DNA of 64,000 nucleotides from JADCCX01 sp031378805 (GTDB lineage: Bacteria > Pseudomonadota > Alphaproteobacteria > Rhizobiales > Beijerinckiaceae). The first letter of the stretch is position 1. Each line of letters opens with the position of its first letter. The stretch spans positions 18,468 through 82,467 of the forward strand of contig JANNEO010000080.1 of assembly GCA_031378805.1 (NCBI GenBank). Direction: 5' to 3'. Positions 8,853 through 17,369 of the stretch are shown piece by piece. Made by a program: the position numbers and the translations under genes. The notes under the pieces are model-generated. The model had not been told where the DNA came from. It made no database searches and saw only the letters and a program-made list of their open reading frames with translations.

Positions 8853-9458
8853 CTACATGTCCGTTCGCTGGCGCAGCGCCGCAGACAGGGTTCCCTCGTC
8901 CAGGTAATCCAGTTCACCACCCACCGGCACGCCGTGCGCGAGACGCGTGACCTTCACTGGCAGATGCGCCAGAAGATCCGTGATGTAGTGCGCCGTGGTC
9001 TGGCCATCGACCGTGGCATTCACGGCGAGGATGATTTCCTTCACCGAGGCATCGGCGGCGCGAACTGCAAGCCGGTCGAGATTGAGATCCTTCGGGCCGA
9101 CACCATCCAGCGGTGACAGGGTTCCGCCCAGCACATGGTACTGCGCTTTCATGGCGCCAGCCCGTTCAAGTGCCCAAAGGTCAGCGACGGATTCGACGAC
9201 GATGATCACTGACACATCGCGGCGAAGGTCAGAGCAGACCGCGCAAGGGTCACGCGTGTCGATGCTGCCGCAGGTCGAACACACCAGGATGCGCTCGGCA
9301 GCAACCTGCATTGCCTGGCCGAGCGGCCCCAGTAGTTCGTCCTTCTTGCGGATGAGATGCAAGGCAGCGCGGCGGGCCGAGCGCGGACCCAGCCCCGGGA
9401 TGCGGGCGAGAAGCTGGATCAGCCGTTCGATCTCGGGTCCTGCGACGGCTCCAGACAT
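8853..9458 (-). CDS. recR: Recombination mediator RecR
   Basis: 201 residues, the usual RecR length. It has the N-terminal HhH region (LARIPGLGPRSARRAALHL), a C4 zinc finger (CSTCGSIDTRDPCAVC), a Toprim domain (VVESVADLWALERAG) and the C-terminal Walker-B-like end. RecR loads RecA on gapped DNA with RecFO. Last gene of a dnaX-ybaB-recR operon, with a 6-nt gap to ybaB. Confidence 0.97.
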   Translation of the reverse strand: MSGAVAGPEIERLIQLLARIPGLGPRSARRAALHLIRKKDELLGPLGQAMQVAAERILVCSTCGSIDTRDPCAVCSDLRRDVSVIIVVESVADLWALERAGAMKAQYHVLGGTLSPLDGVGPKDLNLDRLAVRAADASVKEIILAVNATVDGQTTAHYITDLLAHLPVKVTRLAHGVPVGGELDYLDEGTLSAALRQRTDM

Positions 9459-9464
9459 GGAGGA

Positions 9465-9782
9465 TCAGAACAGCTTCATGCCGGGCGGGATGGGCATCCC
9501 GGCGGTTGCTGTCTTCATCTTGTCTTCCATCAGGCGCGCATTCTTGGCCATGGCGTCGTTATGAGCGGCAATGATCAGATCCTCGAGGATTTCCTTTTCA
9601 TCCTCCTTCATCAGGGACGGATCGATGGTGATGCCCTTGAGCGCACCCTTGCCGGACAGCGTGACCTTCACCATGCCTGCCCCTGCCTGCCCTTCGGTCA
9701 CTGAGGCCTCCAGTTCGACCTGCATGTCGGCCATGCGGGCCTGCATCTGCTGCGCCTGCTTCATCAGTTTCATCATGTCCAT
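9465..9782 (-). CDS. ybaB: YbaB/EbfC nucleoid-associated protein
   Basis: A 105-residue small DNA-binding protein. Its N-terminal helix MDMMKLMKQAQQMQARMADMQ and central VKVTLSGKGALKGITID are diagnostic. It forms dimers that coat DNA. It sits in its usual place between dnaX (11 nt upstream) and recR (6 nt downstream). Confidence 0.96.
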   Translation of the reverse strand: MDMMKLMKQAQQMQARMADMQVELEASVTEGQAGAGMVKVTLSGKGALKGITIDPSLMKEDEKEILEDLIIAAHNDAMAKNARLMEDKMKTATAGMPIPPGMKLF

Positions 9783-9793
9783 CGCACGCTCTC

Positions 9794-11656
9794 CTACAGA
9801 TCGTCTTCGGTGAATTCGGTTTCGCCCGCAACCACGTCGCCGTCCTCGTTCACGATGGCTTGCACGGATATCGCCGCAGCACCTTGTGGAAGGTCGGTCT
9901 TCGGCGCGGCAGGCAGCACACGCGCTCCGGGGAAAGCGGCCAGGACCGCCTGGACCACAGGATTCAGGTGGCGCAGGCTCTCCGCCTCCGCCCGCTTTGC
10001 CTCGACCACTTCGCGGATCGTTAGATCGCCAGGCTCATTCGACAGGGCCACCGTCCAGCGGCGTCCTGTCCATTCCTGCAGGCGCTTGCTGACGCGCTGG
10101 ACGATGCCTGCATCAGCATTGGGCACAAGATTGAACTCCAACACACCATCCTCGAAGCGCACAAGGCGCACATCGCGCTCCAGCGCCGAAACGAGCATCG
10201 GATCGCGCTTCTCGCCAGCCAAGGCGACAAGTGCCGTGAACTGGTTGATGCGCAGGGCAGGTGTCTGCGCTTCTGCCGACGCAACGGGTTGCAGCATCGG
10301 CGCAGACTGGACCGGAGACTGGGGCAAAGACTGGGGCACCGGGTTGCTTGCCGCGATGACCGGACGCACCAAGGCTGCCGTAGCCCCGCCGCCTCCACGT
10401 GGGGGCGGTGATGATGGCGCGGCAGAGACTGCGCCCACACCATCTCTCAGCATCCGCAGCGCTTCATCGGGTGTCGGCAGGTCAGCGGCATAGGCCAGTC
10501 TGACCAGCAGCATTTCAGCCGCGACAATCGGACGAGGCGCGGCCTGCGTTTCCACCAGGCCCTTGCTGAGAATCTGCCAGGCCCGCGTCAAGGTGCGGAT
10601 GGACAGGTCACGCGCGAAGGCCGTGCCGCGCGCCTTTTCGGTCTCGCTCAATGTCAGATCGTCTTGGGCGCCGGGTGAAAGCTTGAGGCGCGTCACGGTG
10701 TGGACATACTCGGCAAGGTCGGTGATCACGCCCACGGGATCTGCGCCGGAGTCATATTGCCCGGCGAGTTCGGATAGCGCAGCTGCGATGTCGCCCTTCA
10801 TCACCTGCTCGAACAGATCGATGATGCGGCCGCGATCCGCCAGCCCCAGCATGGTGCGGATCTGCTCGGCCTCGACGGCGGCCTCTCGTCGTGTCGCCTC
10901 CGTACTGCTCTCTTGCGTGCCGCTCTCTTGCGTGCCGTGGGCGATGGCCTGATCCATCAGCGACAGCGCATCGCGCACGGACCCCTCGCTGGCGCGCGCA
11001 ATCAGCCCAAGCGCCTCTGGGCTGATCGAAACCTGCTCCGCCCCTGCGATGCCCGCGAGATGGCGAACCATCAGGGGCATGTCGATCCGCTTGAGATCGA
11101 AGCGCTGGCAGCGCGACAGCACAGTGACGGGCACCTTCTTGATTTCAGTCGTGGCGAACAGGAACTTGACGTGCTCGGGTGGCTCTTCGAGCGTCTTCAA
11201 AAGCGCGTTGAACGACGCATTGGAGAGCATATGCACTTCATCGATGATGTAGACTTTGGTGCGTGCATAGGCGGGCCGGTAGCGCACCGCCTCGATGATC
11301 TCGCGCACGTTGTCGACGCCGGTGTTGGACGCCGCATCCATCTCGATCACATCGACATGGCGGCTTTCGATGATCGCCTCGCAATGCTTGCCGAAGGACG
11401 GCATGTCGATGGTGGGCCGGGTGACGGAACCATCATCCAGCTCATAGTTCAGCGCACGGGCGATGATGCGTGCCGTGGTTGTCTTGCCCACCCCGCGGAC
11501 GCCTGTGAAAATGTAGGCCTGGTGGATGCGGTTGGCTTCGAACGCATTGCGAAAGGTGCGGACCATGGCCTCCTGGCCGATCAGATCCTCGAACCCCTTG
11601 GGCCGGTACTTGCGGGCCAGGACGCGGTAGGCGCTGGAGTGAGCGTTATCCGCCAT
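9794..11656 (-). CDS. dnaX: DNA polymerase III subunits gamma/tau
   Basis: A 620-residue clamp-loader ATPase. Residues 1-230 hold the AAA+ core with Walker A GVRGVGKTTTAR, Walker B IIDEVHML and the SRC motif VTVLSRCQRFDL. Domain III follows, then a Pro/Gln-rich linker and a tau-like C-terminal domain. The zinc module is degenerate: only the Cys of KHCEAI remains, with ALNY and MPSFG where other families carry Cys. The ATG at 11656 starts right at the conserved SSAYRVLARKYRP; longer reading would run into the SRP RNA gene. No A-rich frameshift site was seen. The linker carries two short tandem duplications (10315-10338, 10907-10936). Confidence 0.96.
   Translation of the reverse strand: MADNAHSSAYRVLARKYRPKGFEDLIGQEAMVRTFRNAFEANRIHQAYIFTGVRGVGKTTTARIIARALNYELDDGSVTRPTIDMPSFGKHCEAIIESRHVDVIEMDAASNTGVDNVREIIEAVRYRPAYARTKVYIIDEVHMLSNASFNALLKTLEEPPEHVKFLFATTEIKKVPVTVLSRCQRFDLKRIDMPLMVRHLAGIAGAEQVSISPEALGLIARASEGSVRDALSLMDQAIAHGTQESGTQESSTEATRREAAVEAEQIRTMLGLADRGRIIDLFEQVMKGDIAAALSELAGQYDSGADPVGVITDLAEYVHTVTRLKLSPGAQDDLTLSETEKARGTAFARDLSIRTLTRAWQILSKGLVETQAAPRPIVAAEMLLVRLAYAADLPTPDEALRMLRDGVGAVSAAPSSPPPRGGGGATAALVRPVIAASNPVPQSLPQSPVQSAPMLQPVASAEAQTPALRINQFTALVALAGEKRDPMLVSALERDVRLVRFEDGVLEFNLVPNADAGIVQRVSKRLQEWTGRRWTVALSNEPGDLTIREVVEAKRAEAESLRHLNPVVQAVLAAFPGARVLPAAPKTDLPQGAAAISVQAIVNEDGDVVAGETEFTEDDL
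10315..10338 (-). repeat. 12-bp tandem duplication in the dnaX linker
   Basis: GAGACTGGGGCA (10315-10326) and AAGACTGGGGCA (10327-10338). On the minus strand they encode successive PQS motifs in VPQSLPQSPVQS. A degenerate third copy (AGACTGGACCGG) lies just before. In-frame, in the disordered Pro/Gln linker. Confidence 0.75.
10907..10936 (-). repeat. 15-bp perfect tandem duplication in dnaX
   Basis: GCTCTCTTGCGTGCC occurs at 10907-10921 and again at 10922-10936 without a mismatch. On the coding strand it gives the peptide repeat GTQES-GTQES before STEATRR, between the AAA+ core and domain III. Confidence 0.9.
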
Positions 11657-11698
11657 CGGGTCCGCTGCTTTCAGGAAAAATGCGCAGGAAAATGCGGT

Positions 11699-11793
11699 GG
11701 GAGGCTGGACATTGACCCGCCCGGTTCTCGTTAGGGCTGCTTCCTTCCGGACCTGACCCGTTTGGCGAGTGGTACGTCCAGCGCCAACCTCCC
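11699..11793 (-). ncRNA. ffs: Signal recognition particle RNA (small, 4.5S type)
   Basis: On the minus strand the universally conserved apical hairpin GGTCAGGTCCGGAAGGAAGC is followed by AGCCCTAA. The outer ends are complementary (GGGAGG at the 5' end, CCTCCC at the 3' end; plus-strand 788-793 and 699-704 of the 11,000 block), as is an inner CTGGAC/GTCCAG pair. Length about 95 nt matches the small bacterial form. It lies 42 bp upstream of dnaX, in the same direction, a common place for it in alphaproteobacteria. Ends are accurate to a few bases. Confidence 0.95.
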
Positions 11794-11980
11794 GGTCGCT
11801 ATATCGGTGAAAAGACCGGGTGATGCAAGTGGTCGGGATCGAAGTCTCCGGCAAGCCGTTGAACCGCCTCATTTCAACGAGGAGTGAGAGACTGCTTGTC
11901 TTTGCTGCCCCGATGTGGTCGCCTCTACTCTCCAGAAAAAGCCTGATCCAGGTATTTCTGGCAAAACGGGAGAAGCAATC

Positions 11981-12238
11981 ATGGAATCACTCATCATCCA
12001 GCTCATTTCGGGTGCGGTCGGCGGCAATGCAGCCGGCGCCCTCTTCAAGAATCTTTCGCTCGGAATGTTGGGCAATACCGTCGCAGGCGTCGCGGGCGGG
12101 GGTATCGGCGGCCAGATACTTGGCGCGGTCTTGCCATCGCTGGCGGGGGGCATGGTCGGCCAGGCCGCAAGCGGTGGCATTGGTGGCCTGATCCTGATGG
12201 CAGTCGTCGGCTTCATCAAGAACAAGATGGCGAGCTGA
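11981..12238 (+). CDS. Small glycine-rich hydrophobic protein of unknown function
   Basis: 85 residues, made almost entirely of Gly, Ala, Ile, Leu and Val: two hydrophobic blocks (SLIIQLISGAVGG and IGGLILMAVVGF) around a Gly-rich middle (GNTVAGVAGGGIGGQILGAVLPSLAGG). The end is basic (KNKMAS). The start at 11981 has GGGAGAA 6 nt upstream. Similar short proteins beginning with a SLIIQLISGAVGGN-like motif recur as hypotheticals in Hyphomicrobiales. It could be a membrane or glycine-zipper protein; no function is assigned. Confidence 0.75.
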   Translation: MESLIIQLISGAVGGNAAGALFKNLSLGMLGNTVAGVAGGGIGGQILGAVLPSLAGGMVGQAASGGIGGLILMAVVGFIKNKMAS

Positions 12239-12251
12239 AACGCGGGTGTTT

Positions 12252-12279
12252 CGCCCTTCTTCGCTGTAGAAGAGGGGCG
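12252..12279. terminator. Strong hairpin between convergent genes, probable bidirectional terminator
   Basis: CGCCCTTCTTC (12252-12262) pairs with GAAGAGGGGCG (12269-12279), an 11-bp stem with one G-U pair and a 6-nt loop. It lies between the stops of the glycine-rich protein gene (plus) and btuF (minus). No clear T-run follows on either strand, so termination is inferred from position. Confidence 0.55.
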
Positions 12280-12284
12280 TAAGC

Positions 12285-13148
12285 CTATGGCGCGAGGGCC
12301 GCGGGCCTTGGCGCAAGGCGGGACACTTGATCCGCGAGGCGTGACATCGCCTCGGCCAGCATCGGCCCGCCACACACAGTCAAAAACTCCGGAATGACGA
12401 TTCGCCGTTCTGGCGGAAACATTGATGCAATCGCTGGATGCAGCAGCATGGCGCTGCCCTGGTCTTCGGCCCGGCCATCCTCCCTGGTGATCAGCAGGGC
12501 GTCTGGCCTGAGCTTGACAATGGCCTCGAGCGACAGGAAGCCACCCTCCCTGAGGCCACTGTCCTGGGTGGCATTGACGAGGCCCGCATGGTTCAGCAGA
12601 TCGCTGATCAGGCTTTCGCGGCCCGCCACCCAGCCACGCCTCGACAATGGCAGGATGCGCAGCTTGCCTTGTGCGGACATCGTCTTCAGCCGCACTGACG
12701 CGGCCTCCAGTTCGTCGACGCGCATCTGGCCCTTGGCCTCTGCCCCCACGATCCGGGCGACGCGGATGATCTGCTCCTTGGCCTGCGCGATGGTTAGCAC
12801 GGCATCAAACTCCTCGAGCGGCACGGCCTGCGCCCGGATGAATTCACGCGTTGCCCGCCGGGTGTGGCGCCCTGACAGGACGACATCCGGCCTGATCACC
12901 ATGACCTCTTCAGCCGTGCCCGACAGCACCGGAAGATCGCCCACCAGGCCAGCCGCCCAGGATCGGGCCATATCGCGTACAAAAGGACTGAGACCGGCGA
13001 TCTGTGCCGGCCTGGCAAGATCCAGCAGCAGTTGATCCGTACACATGTTGATCGAGATGATCCTGATCGCAGGACGTGACTCGTCGCCCTTTGCAAACAG
13101 GCCCGAACAGGCCAGCAACACGACAGCCAGGCAAGCCCGCGCCCTCAT
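12285..13148 (-). CDS. btuF: Periplasmic cobalamin-binding protein of ABC transporter (BtuF-like)
   Basis: A 287-residue class III (PF01497) binding protein with signal peptide MRARACLAVVLLACSGLFA. It shows the two-lobe pattern RIISINMCTDQLLLDLA, then IRPDVVLSG, a long backbone helix (AKEQIIRVARIVGAEAKGQ) and the second lobe with LRPDALLI. It delivers ligand to BtuCD. The ATG at 13148 overlaps the btuD stop as ATGA; an upstream in-frame ATG at 13160 also exists. Assignment to B12 rather than iron or haem rests on the riboswitch at the head of the operon. Last gene of btuBCDF. Confidence 0.85.
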   Translation of the reverse strand: MRARACLAVVLLACSGLFAKGDESRPAIRIISINMCTDQLLLDLARPAQIAGLSPFVRDMARSWAAGLVGDLPVLSGTAEEVMVIRPDVVLSGRHTRRATREFIRAQAVPLEEFDAVLTIAQAKEQIIRVARIVGAEAKGQMRVDELEAASVRLKTMSAQGKLRILPLSRRGWVAGRESLISDLLNHAGLVNATQDSGLREGGFLSLEAIVKLRPDALLITREDGRAEDQGSAMLLHPAIASMFPPERRIVIPEFLTVCGGPMLAEAMSRLADQVSRLAPRPAALAP

Positions 13149-13936
13149 GGCAGGGACCATGGCAGTTGGAATGTCCTGCCACCCACAGTAACAGGGGCTG
13201 CCTCGATCCCGTAGACACGGCTCAACACGGCGGCACTGAGGGCCACATCCGGAGGGCCTTGGACCACGAGCTGACCCTGATCCAGCACGATGACCTCATC
13301 GGCAAACCGTGCCGCCAGCATCAAGTCGTGGGTCACCGCGATGACCAGCCGACCACGCGCTGCCTCGGCCTTCAAGACAGCCATGAGGGCCAGTTGATGC
13401 CGCGGATCCAGCGCCGCCATCGGCTCATCCGCGAGAATCACGGCGGCATCGACGGCCAGCACCCGCGCCACCATCACGCGGGCGCGTTCGCCGCCCGACA
13501 GGCTCTGAACGGAGCGCTCCGCAAGGGTGAGCGTATCGGTGCGGACCATGGCATCATGGATGATGGCCTGGTCTTCCGGTCCAAGACGCGATGGCTCCCT
13601 GCCACCATGGGGAAAGCGCCCGAGCGCCACCACGTCGCGCACCGCGAGCGGCCAATGCACCTGATGTCCTTGCGGCAGATAGGCGATACGGCGGGCACGC
13701 TCTGCCGACGTTATCGCGTGGATGTCTTGCCCGCGCAACAACACCCGGCCTGTCGCTGGCACGAGGGCTGCCAGCGCCCTGAGCAGGCTTGTCTTTCCCG
13801 CGCCGTTGGGTCCGACCAGTGCCACCAGCCGGCCAGCACCAAGTGAGAACTCCACGGGCGCAACCACCTGTCGTCCACCGAGAGCGACGCTCAACGCTCT
13901 CACAACAAGACAAGACTGGACCGGGTGCGGGTTCAT
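13145..13936 (-). CDS. btuD: Cobalamin ABC transporter ATP-binding protein (BtuD-like)
   Basis: A 263-residue ATPase with Walker A GPNGAGKTS, Q-loop YLPQG, signature LSGGERARVMVARVL, Walker B VILADEPMAALD and switch His VTHD. This layout is typical of FecE/BtuD importers of siderophores and vitamin B12. The ATG at 13936 overlaps the btuC stop as ATGA, giving translational coupling. It energises uptake through the inner membrane with BtuC. Confidence 0.9.
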   Translation of the reverse strand: MNPHPVQSCLVVRALSVALGGRQVVAPVEFSLGAGRLVALVGPNGAGKTSLLRALAALVPATGRVLLRGQDIHAITSAERARRIAYLPQGHQVHWPLAVRDVVALGRFPHGGREPSRLGPEDQAIIHDAMVRTDTLTLAERSVQSLSGGERARVMVARVLAVDAAVILADEPMAALDPRHQLALMAVLKAEAARGRLVIAVTHDLMLAARFADEVIVLDQGQLVVQGPPDVALSAAVLSRVYGIEAAPVTVGGRTFQLPWSLP

Positions 13937-14967
13937 ACCAGACCACCCGCCAGATTGCGCCGCTCCCGCAGGATCAGCCACAGGAAGAAGGGCACACCGA
14001 TGATGGCGGTGAGCACCCCAACCTTGATGTCCGTGGTGGCAGGGATCAGCCTCACTGCGATGTCTGCCGTGGTGAGAAGAGCCGCTCCGCACAGCGCACT
14101 GGGCAAGAGCAATCGTGCCGGGTCATGATTCACCAGCGGGCGCATGAGATGAGGAGCAACCAGCCCGATGAAACTGATCGTGCCAGCCACCGCGACCGAC
14201 GCGCCGACGCCCAGCGCCACGCCAAGGATCACCAGCAGGCGCAGCCGATCGACATTCACCCCGAGGCTCTGCGCCGCCTCCTCTCCCAGTGTGAGCGCCC
14301 GGAAGGCACCGCGCTGGCTGAACAGGATCACCGCGGCAAGCACAATGAAAGGCAAGCACAACGTGACATGACGCAGGCTGCGGTCCTCCAGGGAACCCAA
14401 CAGCCAGAATGCGATCTCAAGGGCTGCAAAGGGATTGGGCGCGAGATTCATGGCCAGCGACGTTCCCGCCCCCGCCAGCGCAGAAATGGCCAACCCCGCC
14501 AAGATCAGCAGGACAAGACTGGCATTGCGCCCCGCGACGGCCAGCAGCAGGAACACGGAGGCGAAGGCACCCAGAATCGCGGCCAGCGGGAGGCCCCAGG
14601 ACAGGGCATCGTTGAGGCCGAGCGACATGGTTGCCACAGCCGCGAACGCTGCGGTCTGTGGTGCGCCAAACAGCGACGGTGCAGCGAGCGGGTTGCGCAA
14701 CAGCCCCTGCATGGCTGCTCCACTCATGCCAAGGATGGCGCCGATGAGCAGCGACAGCACGAGGCGCGGCAGGCGGATTTCCATCACGATGATCCGGGCG
14801 GGATCGCCGGGCGTGGCCCAGAACGCTGCAACGATTTCGGCGGGCGAGAGCTTGACAGGCCCGATGCCAAGCGAACCCAGGGACAGCCCGACGAGCAGCA
14901 GCACGAAGGCCGGGAGAAGCCAGCGGCGCTCCCGAACCAACCGCACGTGCCCGTCACTGTCCTCCAT
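13933..14967 (-). CDS. btuC: Cobalamin ABC transporter permease (BtuC-like)
   Basis: A 344-residue FecCD-family permease with about ten membrane helices. It shows the family start RLPRLVLSLLIGAILGMSGAAMQGLLRNPLA and the cytoplasmic coupling region RALTLGEEAAQSLGVNVDRLR, followed by GTISFIGLVAPHLMR. The ATG at 14967 shares its A with the btuB stop (TGATG); two GTG codons lie just upstream. Forms the BtuC2D2 channel with the downstream ATPase. Confidence 0.9.
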   Translation of the reverse strand: MEDSDGHVRLVRERRWLLPAFVLLLVGLSLGSLGIGPVKLSPAEIVAAFWATPGDPARIIVMEIRLPRLVLSLLIGAILGMSGAAMQGLLRNPLAAPSLFGAPQTAAFAAVATMSLGLNDALSWGLPLAAILGAFASVFLLLAVAGRNASLVLLILAGLAISALAGAGTSLAMNLAPNPFAALEIAFWLLGSLEDRSLRHVTLCLPFIVLAAVILFSQRGAFRALTLGEEAAQSLGVNVDRLRLLVILGVALGVGASVAVAGTISFIGLVAPHLMRPLVNHDPARLLLPSALCGAALLTTADIAVRLIPATTDIKVGVLTAIIGVPFFLWLILRERRNLAGGLV

Positions 14968-17078
14968 CACCACGAGGTCCGGATGCCGCCATAGACTGAT
15001 CGTCCCGGCGTTCCGTAGTTGAACACCTCCTGGTAACGGGCATTGGTGAGGTTTTCGCCTCGGGCATAGACGCTGACATGCCGGGTGACGGCGTAATCAA
15101 CCTTCATGCCAACGGTGGCATAAGGTGCGAGATCGCGGCGAAAGCTGTTGAACGTTCCCGGCAGCCTCACCTGGTCCACCTGACGACCGACAAAGGTCAC
15201 AGAGGGTTCAAGCGATAGGCCACTGAACGGCGTGAAGGTCAGCGCGAGAAACCCTTGCTGCTCGGGACGGCGCAGCAACTTGTCGTTGGCCTGCAGGCCA
15301 CCGAAGGCTGTTACATTCCGGGCGTCCTGCCAGGCGAAGGATGCGCGCGTCTTCAGCAGCCCCTCAATCAGGATCGCTTCGCCCGAGAGTTCAAGTCCCC
15401 GCGTCACTGCCCTGGAGAGGTTCACATACTGCCCGATCGGGAAGGTGAAGGGCGCAAACACGCGGTTGATCAGGCCAAGGCTGGCATCATATTCGATGAG
15501 ATCGCGGACGCGGTTCTCATAGAGGGTCACCGAGAGCTTCAATCTGCCGCCCAAGGCTTCCTGATCGATGCCAGCATCGATGCCGAAGCTACGCTCGGGC
15601 CGAAGTGCCGGATTGTTTGAGGCGAGCGGACCATAGGCGCTGAACTGCTGATAGAGCGAGGGGGCCTTTGCGCCTGTTCCTGCGCTCGCGCGCAATTTCG
15701 TTCCCGTCTCGAGGATGCGGTGCGCAGCCGTGGCCCGCCAGGTCAGGAATGAGCGCGTATCGTCGGGCTTGTCCAGACGACCACCAATCGAGACGTCCGT
15801 GCGCTCGCCCAGCGGCAGTTGGTGCAGGGCGAACAGCGATTGGGTGATGCGGCTGGCACCATAGCGGTAGCCGGGCGACGGATTGGGCGACAGTTCGATA
15901 GCAGAGAAGCGAGCCTCCTCGCGCTCATGCCGCGCCCCATAGATCAAGGTGCCGAACGCCCCGAAGCGCAGGTCGCCCTGGTATTCCACACCCTTGCGCT
16001 CGCCACTGAACTTGCTGTCCGCGATGTTGGCTTCCAGGAAGTTGGTGCGATCCGAAGGATCCTGGTAGAAGCAGTTGAAGTTGAGGGCACCGCAGCGCGA
16101 GCGCCGTTCCGAGCGATGGATGAAAGCCTGAAGACTGTGCTTCCAGTTGCCGTCGAGCGTGTCCACGCTGGCCTTGACGAAGCCCGAACCGCTCTGCAAC
16201 CGATCCTTTCCCGCCGTGTCTTCCGCCTTACCGAAGGCATTGTCGGTCTGCGTCAGTGTGCGGGAAAGAGTGCCGCCGATCTCCAGCTCGAAACCCTGGA
16301 CGGGCCGCCAAGCAAGGCGACCGGATGCCCCGCTGCGCTTCACGCCGTCCGGCTCGAGCTTCCATGGGCTGGCCCGCTCGATGCGGGGCACACGGTAGCC
16401 GAAACGCGAGAACCCGGCGCTGTCCAGATGGTCCAGCGACAAGGCGTAAGTGACGGTGCTGGTGCTGCCGGACACCCCGGTGCGGACGGATTTCGTGCCA
16501 TGGGAACCGCCTTCGACCTGCAGGAAGGACCGTGGCTCGCCGCGTCCGCGCCGGGTGATGATGTTGACCACGCCACCGATGGCATCCGATCCATAGAGCG
16601 CGGATTGCGGGCCACGCAGGACTTCGATGCGGTCAACGTCGAAGGCGGACAACACCGCGAAATCGAAGCCGCCACCAACACTGGTGGGATCATTGACGCG
16701 CACGCCGTCGATCATCACCAGCGTGTGGCGGGCATCGTTGCCGCGCAGCCTCACTGAAAGAGGCGTGCCTGGCCCGCCCGTTTCAGTGAGCGAGAGACCC
16801 GGAACCTGGCGCAGGCTGTCGGCCAGCGACATCGGGCTGCGGCGATCGAGCTCGCTGGCCGTGATGACCGTGATGGCGCTCCCCGTGCGCTGGATGGCTG
16901 TAGGCGAGCGGTTGGCCGTGACCGTGACCTCGAGCGCCCCAACTTGGAGCGCCCCAATCTGGGGCGGAGGTGGCTCCGTGTTGTCACGCTGGCGGGCGTC
17001 TTGCGCCGCTGCTGACTGAATCGAACACGCGAATAGGGGAAGGGACGCACAAAGCGCCCTGAACAGGGACCGGGACAT
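14967..17078 (-). CDS. btuB: TonB-dependent vitamin B12 outer-membrane receptor (BtuB-like)
   Basis: 703 residues with signal peptide (MSRSLFRALCASLPLFACSIQSAAA), TonB box LEVTVTANR, plug domain (SMLADSLRQVPGLSL-type region; IEVLRGPQSALYGSDAIGGVVNIIT) and a 22-strand barrel ending in YGGIRTSW. It moves cobalamin across the outer membrane with TonB energy. The ATG at 17078 has GAAGGA 5 nt upstream. The mature N-terminus carries a 15-bp tandem duplication (QIGAL-QVGAL) just before the TonB box. First gene of the operon, directly under the cobalamin riboswitch. Confidence 0.92.
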   Translation of the reverse strand: MSRSLFRALCASLPLFACSIQSAAAQDARQRDNTEPPPPQIGALQVGALEVTVTANRSPTAIQRTGSAITVITASELDRRSPMSLADSLRQVPGLSLTETGGPGTPLSVRLRGNDARHTLVMIDGVRVNDPTSVGGGFDFAVLSAFDVDRIEVLRGPQSALYGSDAIGGVVNIITRRGRGEPRSFLQVEGGSHGTKSVRTGVSGSTSTVTYALSLDHLDSAGFSRFGYRVPRIERASPWKLEPDGVKRSGASGRLAWRPVQGFELEIGGTLSRTLTQTDNAFGKAEDTAGKDRLQSGSGFVKASVDTLDGNWKHSLQAFIHRSERRSRCGALNFNCFYQDPSDRTNFLEANIADSKFSGERKGVEYQGDLRFGAFGTLIYGARHEREEARFSAIELSPNPSPGYRYGASRITQSLFALHQLPLGERTDVSIGGRLDKPDDTRSFLTWRATAAHRILETGTKLRASAGTGAKAPSLYQQFSAYGPLASNNPALRPERSFGIDAGIDQEALGGRLKLSVTLYENRVRDLIEYDASLGLINRVFAPFTFPIGQYVNLSRAVTRGLELSGEAILIEGLLKTRASFAWQDARNVTAFGGLQANDKLLRRPEQQGFLALTFTPFSGLSLEPSVTFVGRQVDQVRLPGTFNSFRRDLAPYATVGMKVDYAVTRHVSVYARGENLTNARYQEVFNYGTPGRSVYGGIRTSW
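16932..16961 (-). repeat. 15-bp tandem duplication next to the BtuB TonB box
   Basis: GAGCGCCCCAACTTG (16932-16946) and GAGCGCCCCAATCTG (16947-16961), two mismatches. Coding strand gives QIGAL-QVGAL immediately before EVTVTANR. Confidence 0.88.
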
Positions 17079-17083
17079 CGTTT

Positions 17084-17106
17084 TCCTTCGTCGGCCCACC
17101 GCCGAC
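17084..17106 (-). promoter_or_regulatory. btuB: Hairpin beside the btuB ribosome-binding site, possible riboswitch expression platform
   Basis: GTCGGC (complement of 17101-17106) and GCCGAC (17090-17095) form a perfect 6-bp stem with a 5-nt loop. The stem abuts the Shine-Dalgarno GAAGGA (complement of 17084-17089). Its position between the riboswitch aptamer and the start codon suggests control of translation initiation, but alternative pairing with the aptamer was not worked out. Confidence 0.45.
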
Positions 17107-17123
17107 TGTCTGGGTTACACGCT

Positions 17124-17308
17124 GCTTCCGGCCGGTCTCCTGGCTCGCGGCTCAACGAAGGTTTCGACCTTCCCGGTTCGATGAGGAACCAGTGGATCAT
17201 GCGAAACCGTCTCGCCGCTTACAGTTGCGGGGGCAGCCACGGCATGGGACGAGAAGCTCGTCCGCACCGTGTTCCCGTTTCACCCATTGCGAAGTGGGCA
17301 CCGAAAGC
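17124..17308 (-). promoter_or_regulatory. Cobalamin riboswitch
   Basis: On the minus strand the conserved blocks appear in order: GGTGCCC, ACGGGAACACGGTG, GCCCCCGCAACTGTAAGCGG, CACTGG, and the B12 box GCCAGGAGACCGGCC (complement of 17130-17144). Closing stem P1 is GCTTTC (17303-17308) with GGAAGC (17124-17129). Length about 185 nt. It precedes btuB by 45 nt and in characterised cases adenosylcobalamin binding represses the downstream uptake operon. Confidence 0.96.
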
Positions 17309-17369
17309 GCTGTAGCTGTTGCACGCCCCGCCATGGTTGACAACACTGGGTTTCCCGAAGGTCACGCCC

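Noticed and set aside
10400..10900. Programmed frameshift in dnaX for a gamma subunit
   Set aside because: No A-rich slippery heptamer or downstream structure was found in this GC-rich gene.
13789..14994. 401-codon open frame on the plus strand
   Set aside because: Antisense to btuC; Gln/Arg/His-rich shadow of a hydrophobic permease.
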